Of a DNA stretch of 64,000 nucleotides, positions 34,523 to 42,801 are shown in pieces; the stretch's first letter is position 1, and each line of letters starts with the position of its first letter. Source of the stretch: 39-52-133 sp035531075 (GTDB lineage: Bacteria > Pseudomonadota > Gammaproteobacteria > Burkholderiales > Gallionellaceae). The DNA is taken from assembly GCA_035531075.1 (NCBI GenBank), contig DATKTO010000007.1:1-64000 (forward strand), written 5' to 3'. The notes beneath the pieces were generated by a model. That model made no database searches, was not told the DNA's origin, and worked only from the letters and a program-made list of their open reading frames with translations. A program made the translations under genes and the position numbers.

Positions 34523-35115
34523 GGCTGTGTGCGTTTCCACACTAAGGTGCGATTATTGCCGGGCATGCTGATGTCCTTCAGCAGGCGCAGTCCCTGTGCT
34601 TCGGCGAGACAATTAACAGCCTCAAAATCACGTACGCCGCTAAGTGCGTCACGAGCCTTAAGCCAGGCGTCAAAGCGCGCATTGCTCTCCGAGGTAAATT
34701 TCCCGCCGTAGTTGAATGCACCGTACATGCAGACTATGCCCCCTGCGCTGAGTACACGGCCGATGCCGGCAAACATTTTTTCGACACCTGCCCACGACAC
34801 GATATGTACGGTGTTGGCATTGAACACCGCATCCACGCCAGCAACTGGCCAGGCCGGCGAATGAACATCGATCACAACGGGGGGAAGCACATTGGGTAAT
34901 TGTGCTTCGTTCAGCCAGGCCAAAATACCCTCATGATTCTGTTCCAGCTCACTGGTCTGCCAGCTTAGATGCGGCAGCGCACGACCAAAATAAACCGCAT
35001 GTTGTCCGGTTCCACTGGCGATTTCCAGTACTTTCTGCCGCTCGGCAAACTCCTCACGCAGCACTTCAAGTATCTGCGCCTGGTTATGTTCGCAGGATTC
35101 AGCGTAGGGTTTCAT
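34519..35115 (-). CDS. SAM-dependent methyltransferase, DUF938 family
   Basis: This 198-residue protein starts MKPYAESCEHNQAQILEVL and has the SAM-binding motif VLEIASGTGQHAVYF (about residues 29-43), followed by VFNANTVHIVSW. That is the DUF938 pattern. Substrate unknown. It overlaps the acyltransferase start by ATGA, so the two genes are likely coupled. Confidence 0.88.
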   Translation of the reverse strand: MKPYAESCEHNQAQILEVLREEFAERQKVLEIASGTGQHAVYFGRALPHLSWQTSELEQNHEGILAWLNEAQLPNVLPPVVIDVHSPAWPVAGVDAVFNANTVHIVSWAGVEKMFAGIGRVLSAGGIVCMYGAFNYGGKFTSESNARFDAWLKARDALSGVRDFEAVNCLAEAQGLRLLKDISMPGNNRTLVWKRTQP

Positions 35116-35136
35116 ATGCTTGGGAACTGGGAGGAC

Positions 35137-35748
35137 TTAAGCGGACAGTTTTAATGCGGTTTGTGCGAGCCGTTTGCCGAGTGCGATGCACAGTTTTTTC
35201 TCGGCTTCGCTGACAGGCTGATCGTTGGCCAGCCCTGCAACATGGCTGGCCCCGTAAGGCGTGCCACCCTGCCGGGTTGTATTCAACTCCGCTTCAGAAT
35301 AGGGCAGGCCGACCATCACCATGCCATGGTGCAGCAGCGGTATCATCATGGTCAGCAAGGTACTTTCCTGGCCGCCGTGCATGGTGCCGGTGGAGGTAAA
35401 TACGGCAGCCGGTTTTCCGACCAGTGCGTGCTTCATCCACAGCGCGCCGGTGCCGTCCCAGAAGTATTTCATTGCGGCTGCCATGTTGCCGAAGCGGGTA
35501 GGGCTACCCAGTGCGATGCCTATGCATTCTTGCAGGTCGCTCAGTTCGACATAAGGCGCGCCCGAGTCGGGAATGGCAGATTCGGTTGCTTCGCAGGTGG
35601 CGGAGACCTTGGGCACGGTGCGCAGCCGTGCACGCGCGCCGGGAACCTGTTCCACGCCGCGCGCAATCAGTTGCGCCATCTGGCGCACTGCGCCGTGCTG
35701 ACTGTAATACAGCACAAGAATTTCTTTGTCAGTTATCATGCTCGCCAT
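35137..35748 (-). CDS. wrbA: WrbA-like NAD(P)H:quinone oxidoreductase
   Basis: A 203-residue flavodoxin-fold protein: FMN phosphate loop LYYSQHGAVRQMA near the N-terminus, GSPTRFGNMAAAMKYFWDGT and the TSTGTMHGGQEST loop. WrbA proteins reduce quinones by two electrons and limit redox cycling. Both the ATG at 35748 and the ATG at 35739 lack a strong ribosome site, so the first three residues are uncertain. It may be in one transcript with the following two minus-strand genes (22-nt gap). Confidence 0.9.
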   Translation of the reverse strand: MASMITDKEILVLYYSQHGAVRQMAQLIARGVEQVPGARARLRTVPKVSATCEATESAIPDSGAPYVELSDLQECIGIALGSPTRFGNMAAAMKYFWDGTGALWMKHALVGKPAAVFTSTGTMHGGQESTLLTMMIPLLHHGMVMVGLPYSEAELNTTRQGGTPYGASHVAGLANDQPVSEAEKKLCIALGKRLAQTALKLSA

Positions 35749-35800
35749 TGTATTTCAGTTATCCGTCGCATTATAAAATTCTCAGTATAAATTGCCTGCT

Positions 35801-37036
35801 ATGCCTAAACTCTTCAAGAAAATTTCGGAACTCTATGTAATTCATTTTGTTAGTCTGCTTGTCGCGCGCTTCAGGCAGGATCGTTGTGCCGATATGGCTT
35901 CAAGCTTGACCTTTACCACGCTACTGTCGCTGGTGCCGCTGATCACGATCGTGCTCACTGTTTTTTCGGCATTCCCGCAATTTTCCGATTTTTCCGAGCA
36001 TGCCAAAAACATCATACTGCAAAATATGCTGCCGGAAACAGGCGGTAAAATGATCTCGCGCTATATGGAACAGTTTGCCGAAAATGCAGCCAGACTGACC
36101 GCAGTGGGCATCGTATTTTTGGCGATTACCTCGATGTTGATGATTTACAGCATCGACAATGCCTTTAATACGATTTGGCGCGTCTCGCGGCAGCGGACCG
36201 TGCTGCAGCGTGTGCTGGTTTATTGGGCCGTGCTGACCCTTGCGCCCTTGCTGATGGGTGGCAGCCTGTCGATGACCTCATGGCTAATTGGTATGTCAGT
36301 GGGCAATTTCAACCATATTCCTACTGTGGTTGTGTGGATGCTCAAGGTCGTGCCGTTGTTGCTTGCCACCCTGGCATTTGCCTTTTTGTTTCGTGTAGTG
36401 CCGAACCGCTATGTGCCCATGCAGCATGCTTTTATTGGCGGTGCGGTGTCGGCAATTGCATTTGAAGCCATGAGTCGGGCATTTGCGCTTTATATAACCA
36501 ATTTCCCAACCTACAAGCTGGTATACGGCGCATTTGCCAGTATCCCCATCTTTTTGCTGTGGATATATCTGTCATGGCTGACCGTGTTGCTGGGCGCTTT
36601 ATTGACGGCCTCATTGTCACACTGGCGCAGCAAGACAGGTATTCAGCCGCTGTCGCCGGAAGTGAAGCTTTTTTACGCACTGTGCATCCTGAGGTTAATG
36701 AGCGAAAGTATGCGTAGCGGGATAACGCAGACCCTGCCGAAGCTTTCCAGGGAGTTGAAGCTGGGTTATGACTCGCTGGAGGAGTTGCTGGAGAAAATGG
36801 CCACCATCGATCTCGTGCAACGTACTGTGGGCCGCAGCTGGGTGATGATACGAGCTCCAGAGCATGTGCAGGCCATCGAGCTTTATCGTTTGTTTGTGTT
36901 CGATCCGGCCAAGCCGCCTTTCAGCGTAAGCTGCGAGGGAATCAATACATGGTTGACACGCTTGGCCGAGCGTAATGCAAAAAATTCAGAGGTGAGTTTG
37001 CGTGCGCTGTTTAACGAAGCTACAATCTCGCGTTAA
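35801..37036 (+). CDS. YihY/BrkB-family inner-membrane protein
   Basis: The 411-residue protein has about six membrane helices, with the family blocks MASSLTFTTLLSLVPLITIV near the N-terminus and SAIAFEAMSRAFALYITNF later, then a C-terminal cytoplasmic domain of about 130 residues with a winged-helix look. Members were once mis-annotated as RNase BN; function is unclear. Start ATG 35801; the frame also reads from TTG 35792. Divergent from wrbA. Confidence 0.9.
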   Translation: MPKLFKKISELYVIHFVSLLVARFRQDRCADMASSLTFTTLLSLVPLITIVLTVFSAFPQFSDFSEHAKNIILQNMLPETGGKMISRYMEQFAENAARLTAVGIVFLAITSMLMIYSIDNAFNTIWRVSRQRTVLQRVLVYWAVLTLAPLLMGGSLSMTSWLIGMSVGNFNHIPTVVVWMLKVVPLLLATLAFAFLFRVVPNRYVPMQHAFIGGAVSAIAFEAMSRAFALYITNFPTYKLVYGAFASIPIFLLWIYLSWLTVLLGALLTASLSHWRSKTGIQPLSPEVKLFYALCILRLMSESMRSGITQTLPKLSRELKLGYDSLEELLEKMATIDLVQRTVGRSWVMIRAPEHVQAIELYRLFVFDPAKPPFSVSCEGINTWLTRLAERNAKNSEVSLRALFNEATISR

Positions 37037-37073
37037 GTTAATTTCTGTTTGCGATTTTTTATAGGAACACACC

Positions 37074-37646
37074 ATGATGAAGTTTGTTGAAAGTTTTTTT
37101 GAAGGCTCAATGTGGAACAGCCGCTTTGTAATCATGTTCGCGGTATTGGGTAGCCTGTTTGCCGGCTTTGCGATTTTTTATCTCGCCACAGTGGACGTGG
37201 TATATCTGGTACAGCACGCGATGCATTACGCTTCTTCCGAATTGGGCGATGAGGCACGCAAGGCATTACACGACAGCATCGTGTCGCATATTGTAGAGGT
37301 GGTGGATGGTTACCTGCTGGGAACGGTGATGCTGATATTTTCACTGGGCCTGTATGAGCTGTTTATCAGTGACATCGACCAGGCACACGGCACCAAAGCC
37401 TCCAGCAAGATTCTGGTGATCAACAGTCTGGATGATCTGAAATCACGTCTGGCCAAAGTGATCCTGATGATCATGATCGTGACCCTGTTTGAAGAGTCTC
37501 TGCACATGAAGTTAACTGCGCCGATTGATCTGCTCTATCTGGGCGGCAGTATCGCGCTGATCGGTCTGGCTCTGTATCTGAGCCATGCTGCCGAAGCTGG
37601 AGGCAAGGGACACGGCGGCGGGGAAGAGCATGAAGATAATCACTAA
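37074..37646 (+). CDS. UPF0114/YqhA-family membrane protein
   Basis: This 190-residue protein has three to four membrane helices (FVIMFAVLGSLFAGFAIFYL at about residues 18-37, then two pairs further on), and blocks FSLGLYELFISDIDQ and LVINSLDDLKSRLAKVILMI typical of UPF0114. The tail is His/Gly-rich (GKGHGGGEEHEDNH), possibly metal-binding. Function unknown. The TlpA-like gene starts 19 nt after its stop, suggesting co-expression. Confidence 0.88.
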   Translation: MMKFVESFFEGSMWNSRFVIMFAVLGSLFAGFAIFYLATVDVVYLVQHAMHYASSELGDEARKALHDSIVSHIVEVVDGYLLGTVMLIFSLGLYELFISDIDQAHGTKASSKILVINSLDDLKSRLAKVILMIMIVTLFEESLHMKLTAPIDLLYLGGSIALIGLALYLSHAAEAGGKGHGGGEEHEDNH

Positions 37647-37665
37647 GGGGAGAGGCGCATCATTG

Positions 37666-38136
37666 ATGAAGCATTTGCGTTTGCTGCTGTTGGCCTGCTC
37701 ACTACTGGTCACGGCAAATGTTGCAGCCAATGAATTTGTGTTCAAGGACATACGGGGCAATGTGCAGCGCCTGTCCGATTACAAAGGCAAATGGGTGCTG
37801 GTCAACTTCTGGGCGACCTGGTGTCCGCCATGCCTTGAAGAAATCCCTGATCTGGTCGAGATGCATAATGCGCGCAAGGCCAGCGATTTCGTAGTGATCG
37901 GCGTAGCGATGAGCTCTTCCATGGATTCAGTGAATTCGTATGCCAAGCAGCTGGCAATTAGTTATCCAATCGTATTCGGCGACGACAGGATTGCTGCGCA
38001 GATCGGCAGAATTGATGCATTGCCCACCTCTTACCTGTATGACCCGACCGGCAAGCTGGTCAGTTACCAGTCAGGAATGGTGACGCGCGATGAAATAGAA
38101 GCCTATATTCGTTCCAAATCCGGGAAGTCGCAGTAA
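37666..38136 (+). CDS. TlpA-like periplasmic thioredoxin-fold protein
   Basis: Start at ATG 37666 gives 156 residues, with a signal sequence (MKHLRLLLLACSLLVTANVA). Active-site block WVLVNFWATWCPPCLEEIPD has the WCPPC dithiol. The cis-proline loop (DALPTSYLYDPTG) is also present. It fits the TlpA/ResA class, which reduces disulphides in the periplasm, for instance during cytochrome c maturation. AGGGGAGAGG precedes the start. The track frame extends back into the UPF0114 gene. Confidence 0.9.
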   Translation: MKHLRLLLLACSLLVTANVAANEFVFKDIRGNVQRLSDYKGKWVLVNFWATWCPPCLEEIPDLVEMHNARKASDFVVIGVAMSSSMDSVNSYAKQLAISYPIVFGDDRIAAQIGRIDALPTSYLYDPTGKLVSYQSGMVTRDEIEAYIRSKSGKSQ

Positions 38137-38173
38137 GCCAATATCGCGGGAGGCTCGTTATTGCTGCCTGAGT

Positions 38174-38827
38174 CTAGCTGGTTGGAATGAGCTTGTCTTT
38201 TGAGCGGGTACGGATGGGCGCTGTCCAGTGTTTGTGCCATGCGGCTTTGACCAGGTTGGGATATTCGGCCTGGCCCAGGCTGCCGTTGTATCTTCCCAGT
38301 GCGCGATACAGATTGCCCTTTTCCATGTCTACATAATAACGCAAGATGGTGCAACCGTAGCGCAGGTTGACGCGCAGGTGGAACAGGTTGTGTTCGCGAG
38401 TACCGATAGACTTTACCCAGAATGGCATGACTTGCATATAGCCGCGCGCGCCAACCCGGGATACCGCATATTTATTGAAGCCGCTTTCTACTTCGATCAG
38501 GCTCAATACCAGGTGTGGATCAAGTCCTGCGCGCACCGCTTCATAGTGCACCGTGCTTAAAAATTCACGCCGGGATTCTTCATCCGGTATTTTCTTCTTA
38601 AGTCGATCCGACATCTCGGTCAGCCAGAACTGCGCTTCCTGTTGCGAGGGAAACGCCAGTTTCGGGGCGGCCTGATCTGCGACGGCGCGTTGCATCCCTG
38701 CACGCACACTGGCGGAAAGGACGCCCTCTGTCTGCGCGCCAGCCAGGGCTGTAGAGGTAAAACACCCCCCCGCTGTGGCTAAAGACAGCGCCAAAACATG
38801 CCGGCTGAAATGTTTGATTACACTCAT
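38174..38827 (-). CDS. Lytic transglycosylase, SLT domain
   Basis: The 217-residue exported protein has a signal peptide and a C-terminal Slt-type domain: catalytic Glu in LSLIEVESGFNKYAVSRVGA, MQVMPFWVKSIG, and LGRYNGSLGQAEYP near the end. It should cleave peptidoglycan with 1,6-anhydro products. The start overlaps the proS stop (ATGA), a coupling also seen in relatives. Without a lipobox it is probably soluble periplasmic. Confidence 0.88.
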   Translation of the reverse strand: MSVIKHFSRHVLALSLATAGGCFTSTALAGAQTEGVLSASVRAGMQRAVADQAAPKLAFPSQQEAQFWLTEMSDRLKKKIPDEESRREFLSTVHYEAVRAGLDPHLVLSLIEVESGFNKYAVSRVGARGYMQVMPFWVKSIGTREHNLFHLRVNLRYGCTILRYYVDMEKGNLYRALGRYNGSLGQAEYPNLVKAAWHKHWTAPIRTRSKDKLIPTS

Positions 38828-40524
38828 AGCAGTGATTGTACGACTCCAAATGCATTCTGCAAGTCCAAAATTCTGGCCTCTGCATCACGGCGGCCCTGAT
38901 ATTCCACTTTGCCTTCTTTCAGGCCGCGGTCGCCAATCACAATACGGTGCGGAATTCCGATCAGTTCCAGGTCGGCAAACATCACGCCGGGACGCTCGTC
39001 GCGGTCATCCAGCAAGACTTCAATACCCGCGGCGGCAAATTCGGCGTATAAATCCTCGGCTGCCTGACGCACTGCATCGCTTTTCTTCATGCCGATTGGT
39101 GCGATGGCTACCTGGAACGGCGCCATGGCGACAGGCAGGGCAATGCCTCGCGCGTCGTAATTCTGCTCAATGGCAGCCGCCACGATGCGTGATACGCCGA
39201 TGCCATAGCAGCCCATCTCCATCGCCTTCAGCTTACCCTTTTCGTCAAGATAACTGGCTTGCAGCGCTTCGGAATACTTGGTGCGCAACTGGAAAATATG
39301 GCCGACTTCGATGCCGCGGCACAACTCCAGCGTGCCCATGCCGTCCGGGCTGGCATCGCCGGAAACGACGTTGCGCAGGTCGCGCACATTGGCTTCATCC
39401 AGAGCGATGTCGCGCCCGAAGTTGGCACCGCTGTAGTGGAAGCCATCTTCATTTGCGCCGCACACGAAATTGCCCATCGCAGCGGCGGAGCGGTCGGCCA
39501 GCACAGTATGGCTTGTGTTCACCGGGCCGATGTAACCGGGGCGACAGCCCATGTTCTGCTGAATCTCTTCGTCGCTGGCGAAACGGAACTCGCCCAATAT
39601 TTTGCCGGCCTTGATCTCGTTCAGCATGTGGTCGCCGCGCAGCAGCAGGAGTACAAACTTGCCGTTGCCATCCACCACGGCAATGGTTTTCAGCACCTGT
39701 TGTGCATCCACTTTCATGAAGGCTGCGATTTCTTCTATCGATTTCTGTCCGGGAGTAATAACCTTCTGTAGTGACTCGCTTGCGCCAGTGCGCGGTGTTG
39801 GGGGAGCAATTGCTTCGGCAAGTTCCACATTGGCCGCATATTCCGAGGTGGGACAAAACGCCAGTGCATCCTCGCCGGAATCAGCCAGCACATGAAACTC
39901 ATGCGAACCGCTGCCGCCGATCGCGCCGGTGTCTGCGGCTACTGCGCGGAACTGCAGGCCGAGGCGGGTAAAGATGCGGCTGTAGGTTGCGTACATCACT
40001 TTGTAGGTCTGTTCCAGGCTGTCAAAGTCGGCATGGAAAGAGTAGGCATCCTTCATCAGGAATTCGCGTGCGCGCATCACGCCGAAACGCGGCCGCACTT
40101 CATCGCGGAATTTGGTCTGGATCTGGTAGAAGTTCAGCGGTAATTGGCGGTAGCTCTTCACCTCGCGGCGCGCGATGTCGGTGATGACCTCCTCATGGGT
40201 AGGCCCGAAACAGAACAACTTTTCATGGCGATCGGTAATTTTTAGCATCTGCGGCCCGAATACATCCCAGCGCCCCGTTTCCTGCCACAGTTCGGCAGGC
40301 TGCACGGCTGGCATAAGCAGTTCAATGCCGCCACTTCTGTTCATCTCCTCGCGCACGATCGCCTCAACCTTGCGCAATACACGCAGCCCGAGGGGCATCC
40401 AGGTATACAGGCCGCTGGAAAGCTTTCTAATGTAGCCAGCACGCAGCATCAGTTGATGGCTGATCAGTTCGGCTTCGGAAGGGGCTTCTTTCAGGGTGGA
40501 GATGAAAAATTGTGAAACACGCAT
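38824..40524 (-). CDS. proS: Prolyl-tRNA synthetase (bacterial type)
   Basis: A 566-residue class II synthetase with an inserted editing domain (about residues 230-400), which marks the bacterial ProRS. Motif 2 (FRDEVRPRFGVMRAREFLMKD) and the C-terminal anticodon-binding domain are clear. Charges tRNA-Pro. First gene of a unit with the lytic transglycosylase. The rppH gene nearby on the other strand is a recurrent betaproteobacterial neighbour. Confidence 0.98.
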   Translation of the reverse strand: MRVSQFFISTLKEAPSEAELISHQLMLRAGYIRKLSSGLYTWMPLGLRVLRKVEAIVREEMNRSGGIELLMPAVQPAELWQETGRWDVFGPQMLKITDRHEKLFCFGPTHEEVITDIARREVKSYRQLPLNFYQIQTKFRDEVRPRFGVMRAREFLMKDAYSFHADFDSLEQTYKVMYATYSRIFTRLGLQFRAVAADTGAIGGSGSHEFHVLADSGEDALAFCPTSEYAANVELAEAIAPPTPRTGASESLQKVITPGQKSIEEIAAFMKVDAQQVLKTIAVVDGNGKFVLLLLRGDHMLNEIKAGKILGEFRFASDEEIQQNMGCRPGYIGPVNTSHTVLADRSAAAMGNFVCGANEDGFHYSGANFGRDIALDEANVRDLRNVVSGDASPDGMGTLELCRGIEVGHIFQLRTKYSEALQASYLDEKGKLKAMEMGCYGIGVSRIVAAAIEQNYDARGIALPVAMAPFQVAIAPIGMKKSDAVRQAAEDLYAEFAAAGIEVLLDDRDERPGVMFADLELIGIPHRIVIGDRGLKEGKVEYQGRRDAEARILDLQNAFGVVQSLL

Positions 40525-40626
40525 GGTTAATTCCGTTATTGATTTGATGATGGGTCTGCTATTTTACCGATAAAGGTTGTGCATAGCGATGCAAGTTGAC
40601 CATGAACCAAATAAAGCGGTTTGCAA

Positions 40627-40647
40627 ATCATATATTACTAATATGAT
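40627..40647. promoter_or_regulatory. Inverted repeat upstream of the CZB gene
   Basis: The arms atcatat (40627-40633) and atatgat (40641-40647) are 7 bp each, 7 bp apart, in AT-rich DNA 57 bp before the CZB start. It could be a regulator site; no protein is implied by the sequence. Confidence 0.35.
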
Positions 40648-40704
40648 GCATCAGTTTGATTTAGATGTAGAATAAATACTCCAATACCAAGGGAGGAAAA
40701 AGAA

Positions 40705-41139
40705 ATGGGGATTTTTTCTAATTTAGTTGGCTTGGGCAAGAAAAAAGCAGTGTCAGAAACAAAAATAAAAATAAGTGATGAGATCAATATCATGGAGGCA
40801 ATCAATGCCCATATCCTCTGGAAAATCCGTCTGGAAAAGTACCTTGATGGGACCTCGGAGGAAAATCTTGATCCAACGGTTATCTGCCGCGATGATCAGT
40901 GCAAATTGGGCAAGTGGATACACGGTCCTGCACTTAAATATTTTCACGATGATGATGAAACATTAAAAGTTTTACGTTCCGATCATGCTCACTTTCATGT
41001 TACAGCAGCCAAAGTGGTCACCAGTGTGCAACAGAATAATAACGCCGCAGCAGAGGCGATCATGGACGGGGAATATACCAAGGCTTCGCGCAAAGTGGTG
41101 CATGGGCTGACCGCACTGAGTAAGCATGTGCATGCATGA
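40705..41139 (+). CDS. Stand-alone CZB (chemoreceptor zinc-binding) domain protein
   Basis: The 144-residue protein is almost only a CZB domain: AINAHILWKIRLEKYLDGTS (zinc His), VICRDDQCKLGKWIHGPALK (zinc Cys), then SDHAHFHVTAAK and the final histidines. In other proteins this module binds zinc and tunes chemoreceptors or diguanylate cyclases, sensing zinc or hypochlorite. Here it has no fused output domain. The ribosome site (GGGAGG, 40690-40695) is very good, so it may be well expressed. Its output partner is unknown. Confidence 0.85.
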   Translation: MGIFSNLVGLGKKKAVSETKIKISDEINIMEAINAHILWKIRLEKYLDGTSEENLDPTVICRDDQCKLGKWIHGPALKYFHDDDETLKVLRSDHAHFHVTAAKVVTSVQQNNNAAAEAIMDGEYTKASRKVVHGLTALSKHVHA

Positions 41140-41544
41140 GCGGTAAATTTTCCGCCAGTCTATCGCTGCGTTGCTGGATGAACCCAAGTGGGGATATCAA
41201 AATAACCATTGTAAAAATGACCAATAGACTTTTAGTGGTCATTTTTTTTAGTTAAATCAATTGCCAGTTTGACAGCCCTGAGGTTGGTTGCTGGCTTGTC
41301 TGCCTGCGAAAAGCTGTGCAAGCACGGAATAACGGATAGCTGATCCGGCAAGTGAGCACGTCAAATTCCGGTTTTTGCCGGGTAGTTCAGCCGATAACTG
41401 AGTTGAAGAAGTACTTAAGCTGTCTGATGGTTTCTGAACAAGTTTTAGTTTGCGCCAATGATTGATCAAATACGCCTTAGTGCTTTTCACAGCGCGTGAA
41501 TTATGGAACAATTCGTCCTATCAATATAATTTATGGGGCATAAC
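41140..41544. other. Gap between the CZB gene and rppH
   Basis: 405 bp with no credible gene. It holds a terminator (below) and, at its end, a TATAAT (41525-41530) that could serve rppH with a near-leaderless transcript (predicted start about 41537). I see nothing else firm. Confidence 0.5.
41213..41249 (+). terminator. Rho-independent terminator after the CZB gene
   Basis: The stem aaaaatgacca/tggtcattttt (41213-41223, 41236-41246) runs into a T tract about 75 nt after the CZB stop. Confidence 0.85.
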
Positions 41545-42078
41545 ATGATAGACCGAGATGGCTATCGCCCAAATGTCGGCATCATACTGACAAATGAAAA
41601 AAATCAGGCTTTTTGGGGTAAGCGTATCCGGCAGGATGCGTGGCAGTTTCCGCAAGGTGGCATTCAGTATGGTGAAACGCCAGAGCAGGCGATGTATCGA
41701 GAGTTGCATGAAGAGGTAGGTTTGCATTGTTGTCACGTTCAGATTCTTGGGCGAACACGTGAATGGATGCGTTACGAAGTTCCGCAGAGCTGGTCAAAAC
41801 GGGAGTCGCGCGGGAGCTATAAAGGGCAGAAGCAAATCTGGTTTTTATTGCGCCTGGTGGGACGCGATTGTGACGTATCCTTGCGGGCTTCAGGGCATCC
41901 GGAGTTCGACGCGTGGCGCTGGACAGATTATTGGGTAGACATCAATAATGTTATCGAGTTTAAGCGCGAGGTGTATGGTTTGGCATTGAAAGAGTTGGCA
42001 CGTTATCTTCCGCCACTCAGACATGCAGAAGGAAGTGATGCAACGAGACATCTTGTTAGCAATGCTGGCAGCAAATAA
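41545..42078 (+). CDS. rppH: RNA pyrophosphohydrolase (Nudix)
   Basis: The 177-residue protein has the RppH start MIDRDGYRPNVGIILTNEKN, WQFPQGGIQYGETPEQAMYR and the Nudix box continuing RELHEEVGL. RppH removes 5' pyrophosphate from mRNA and so triggers RNase E decay. I chose ATG 41545, six nt after GGGG. The upstream ATG 41533 has no ribosome site and lies directly after the TATAAT. Confidence 0.95.
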   Translation: MIDRDGYRPNVGIILTNEKNQAFWGKRIRQDAWQFPQGGIQYGETPEQAMYRELHEEVGLHCCHVQILGRTREWMRYEVPQSWSKRESRGSYKGQKQIWFLLRLVGRDCDVSLRASGHPEFDAWRWTDYWVDINNVIEFKREVYGLALKELARYLPPLRHAEGSDATRHLVSNAGSK

Positions 42079-42115
42079 TAATAATTTAGTCGCTAAATAA
42101 CATCCTGGAGGAAAA

Positions 42116-42724
42116 ATGATAGCTCGAGAATATGCCCCTTTATCCATACATTCATTGAAGCTCGGTGCCAGTTTTGTGCGTCCCACCCAGGAGTTTCCGG
42201 AGCGGGTCAATTTGGAAGATCCTGCGCATTACGTTATGACCGACCTGAAAAAAGTTTCAGTGGTAACGGTGCGTGCCAAGACTCCAATGGAAAAAGCCCA
42301 CGCCAAGATGCAGCGTTATGGTGTGCGTACGCTGCTGGTATTGGATGAGACCGATAAGGTGCTCGGTTTTCTCACCACGTCAGACATTCTGGGCGAAAAG
42401 CCGATGCGCTTCTTGCAGCATCATGGCGGCACACATTCCGATATTCTGGTGCGCGACATCATGACGCCGCATCGCGAACTGGAAGTGTTGAGCTGTGACG
42501 ATGTGGCTTCTGCAAAGGTTGGACATGTGCTGGCGACACTGAAAGCATCCGGCCGCCAGCACGCACTGGTGGTGGCAGAGAATACCGGCGGCCCCCAGGC
42601 AGTATGTGGCATTTTTTCTGCGACCCAGATTGCGCGCCAACTGGGTGTGCAAATTCAGATCACCGAAGTTGCACGCACTTTTGCTGAAATTGAAGCTGCG
42701 CTGGGCGATCTCAGTCTGTCTTGA
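42116..42724 (+). CDS. CBS-domain protein
   Basis: A 202-residue protein with a pair of CBS motifs (VMTDLKKVSVVTVRAKTPME and DIMTPHRELEVLSCDDVASA regions), which usually bind adenine nucleotides and regulate a partner. No enzyme or transporter domain is fused. GGAGGAAAA is a strong ribosome site. Partner unknown. Confidence 0.88.
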   Translation: MIAREYAPLSIHSLKLGASFVRPTQEFPERVNLEDPAHYVMTDLKKVSVVTVRAKTPMEKAHAKMQRYGVRTLLVLDETDKVLGFLTTSDILGEKPMRFLQHHGGTHSDILVRDIMTPHRELEVLSCDDVASAKVGHVLATLKASGRQHALVVAENTGGPQAVCGIFSATQIARQLGVQIQITEVARTFAEIEAALGDLSLS

Positions 42725-42727
42725 TTC

Positions 42728-42768
42728 CACCCGGGACCTGCGGCTGTTAAATCTGCAGACTCCCGGTG
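42728..42768. terminator. Hairpin between convergent CBS and RNA-methyltransferase genes
   Basis: cacccgggacctgc (from 42728) pairs imperfectly with gcagactcccggtg (ending 42768). It lies right after the CBS stop and before the opposing gene's end, and is followed on the plus strand by T-rich sequence. Confidence 0.5.
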
Positions 42769-42801
42769 TTTCTCTAGTTCTGCTTTTCCAAACACTAAAC
42801 T

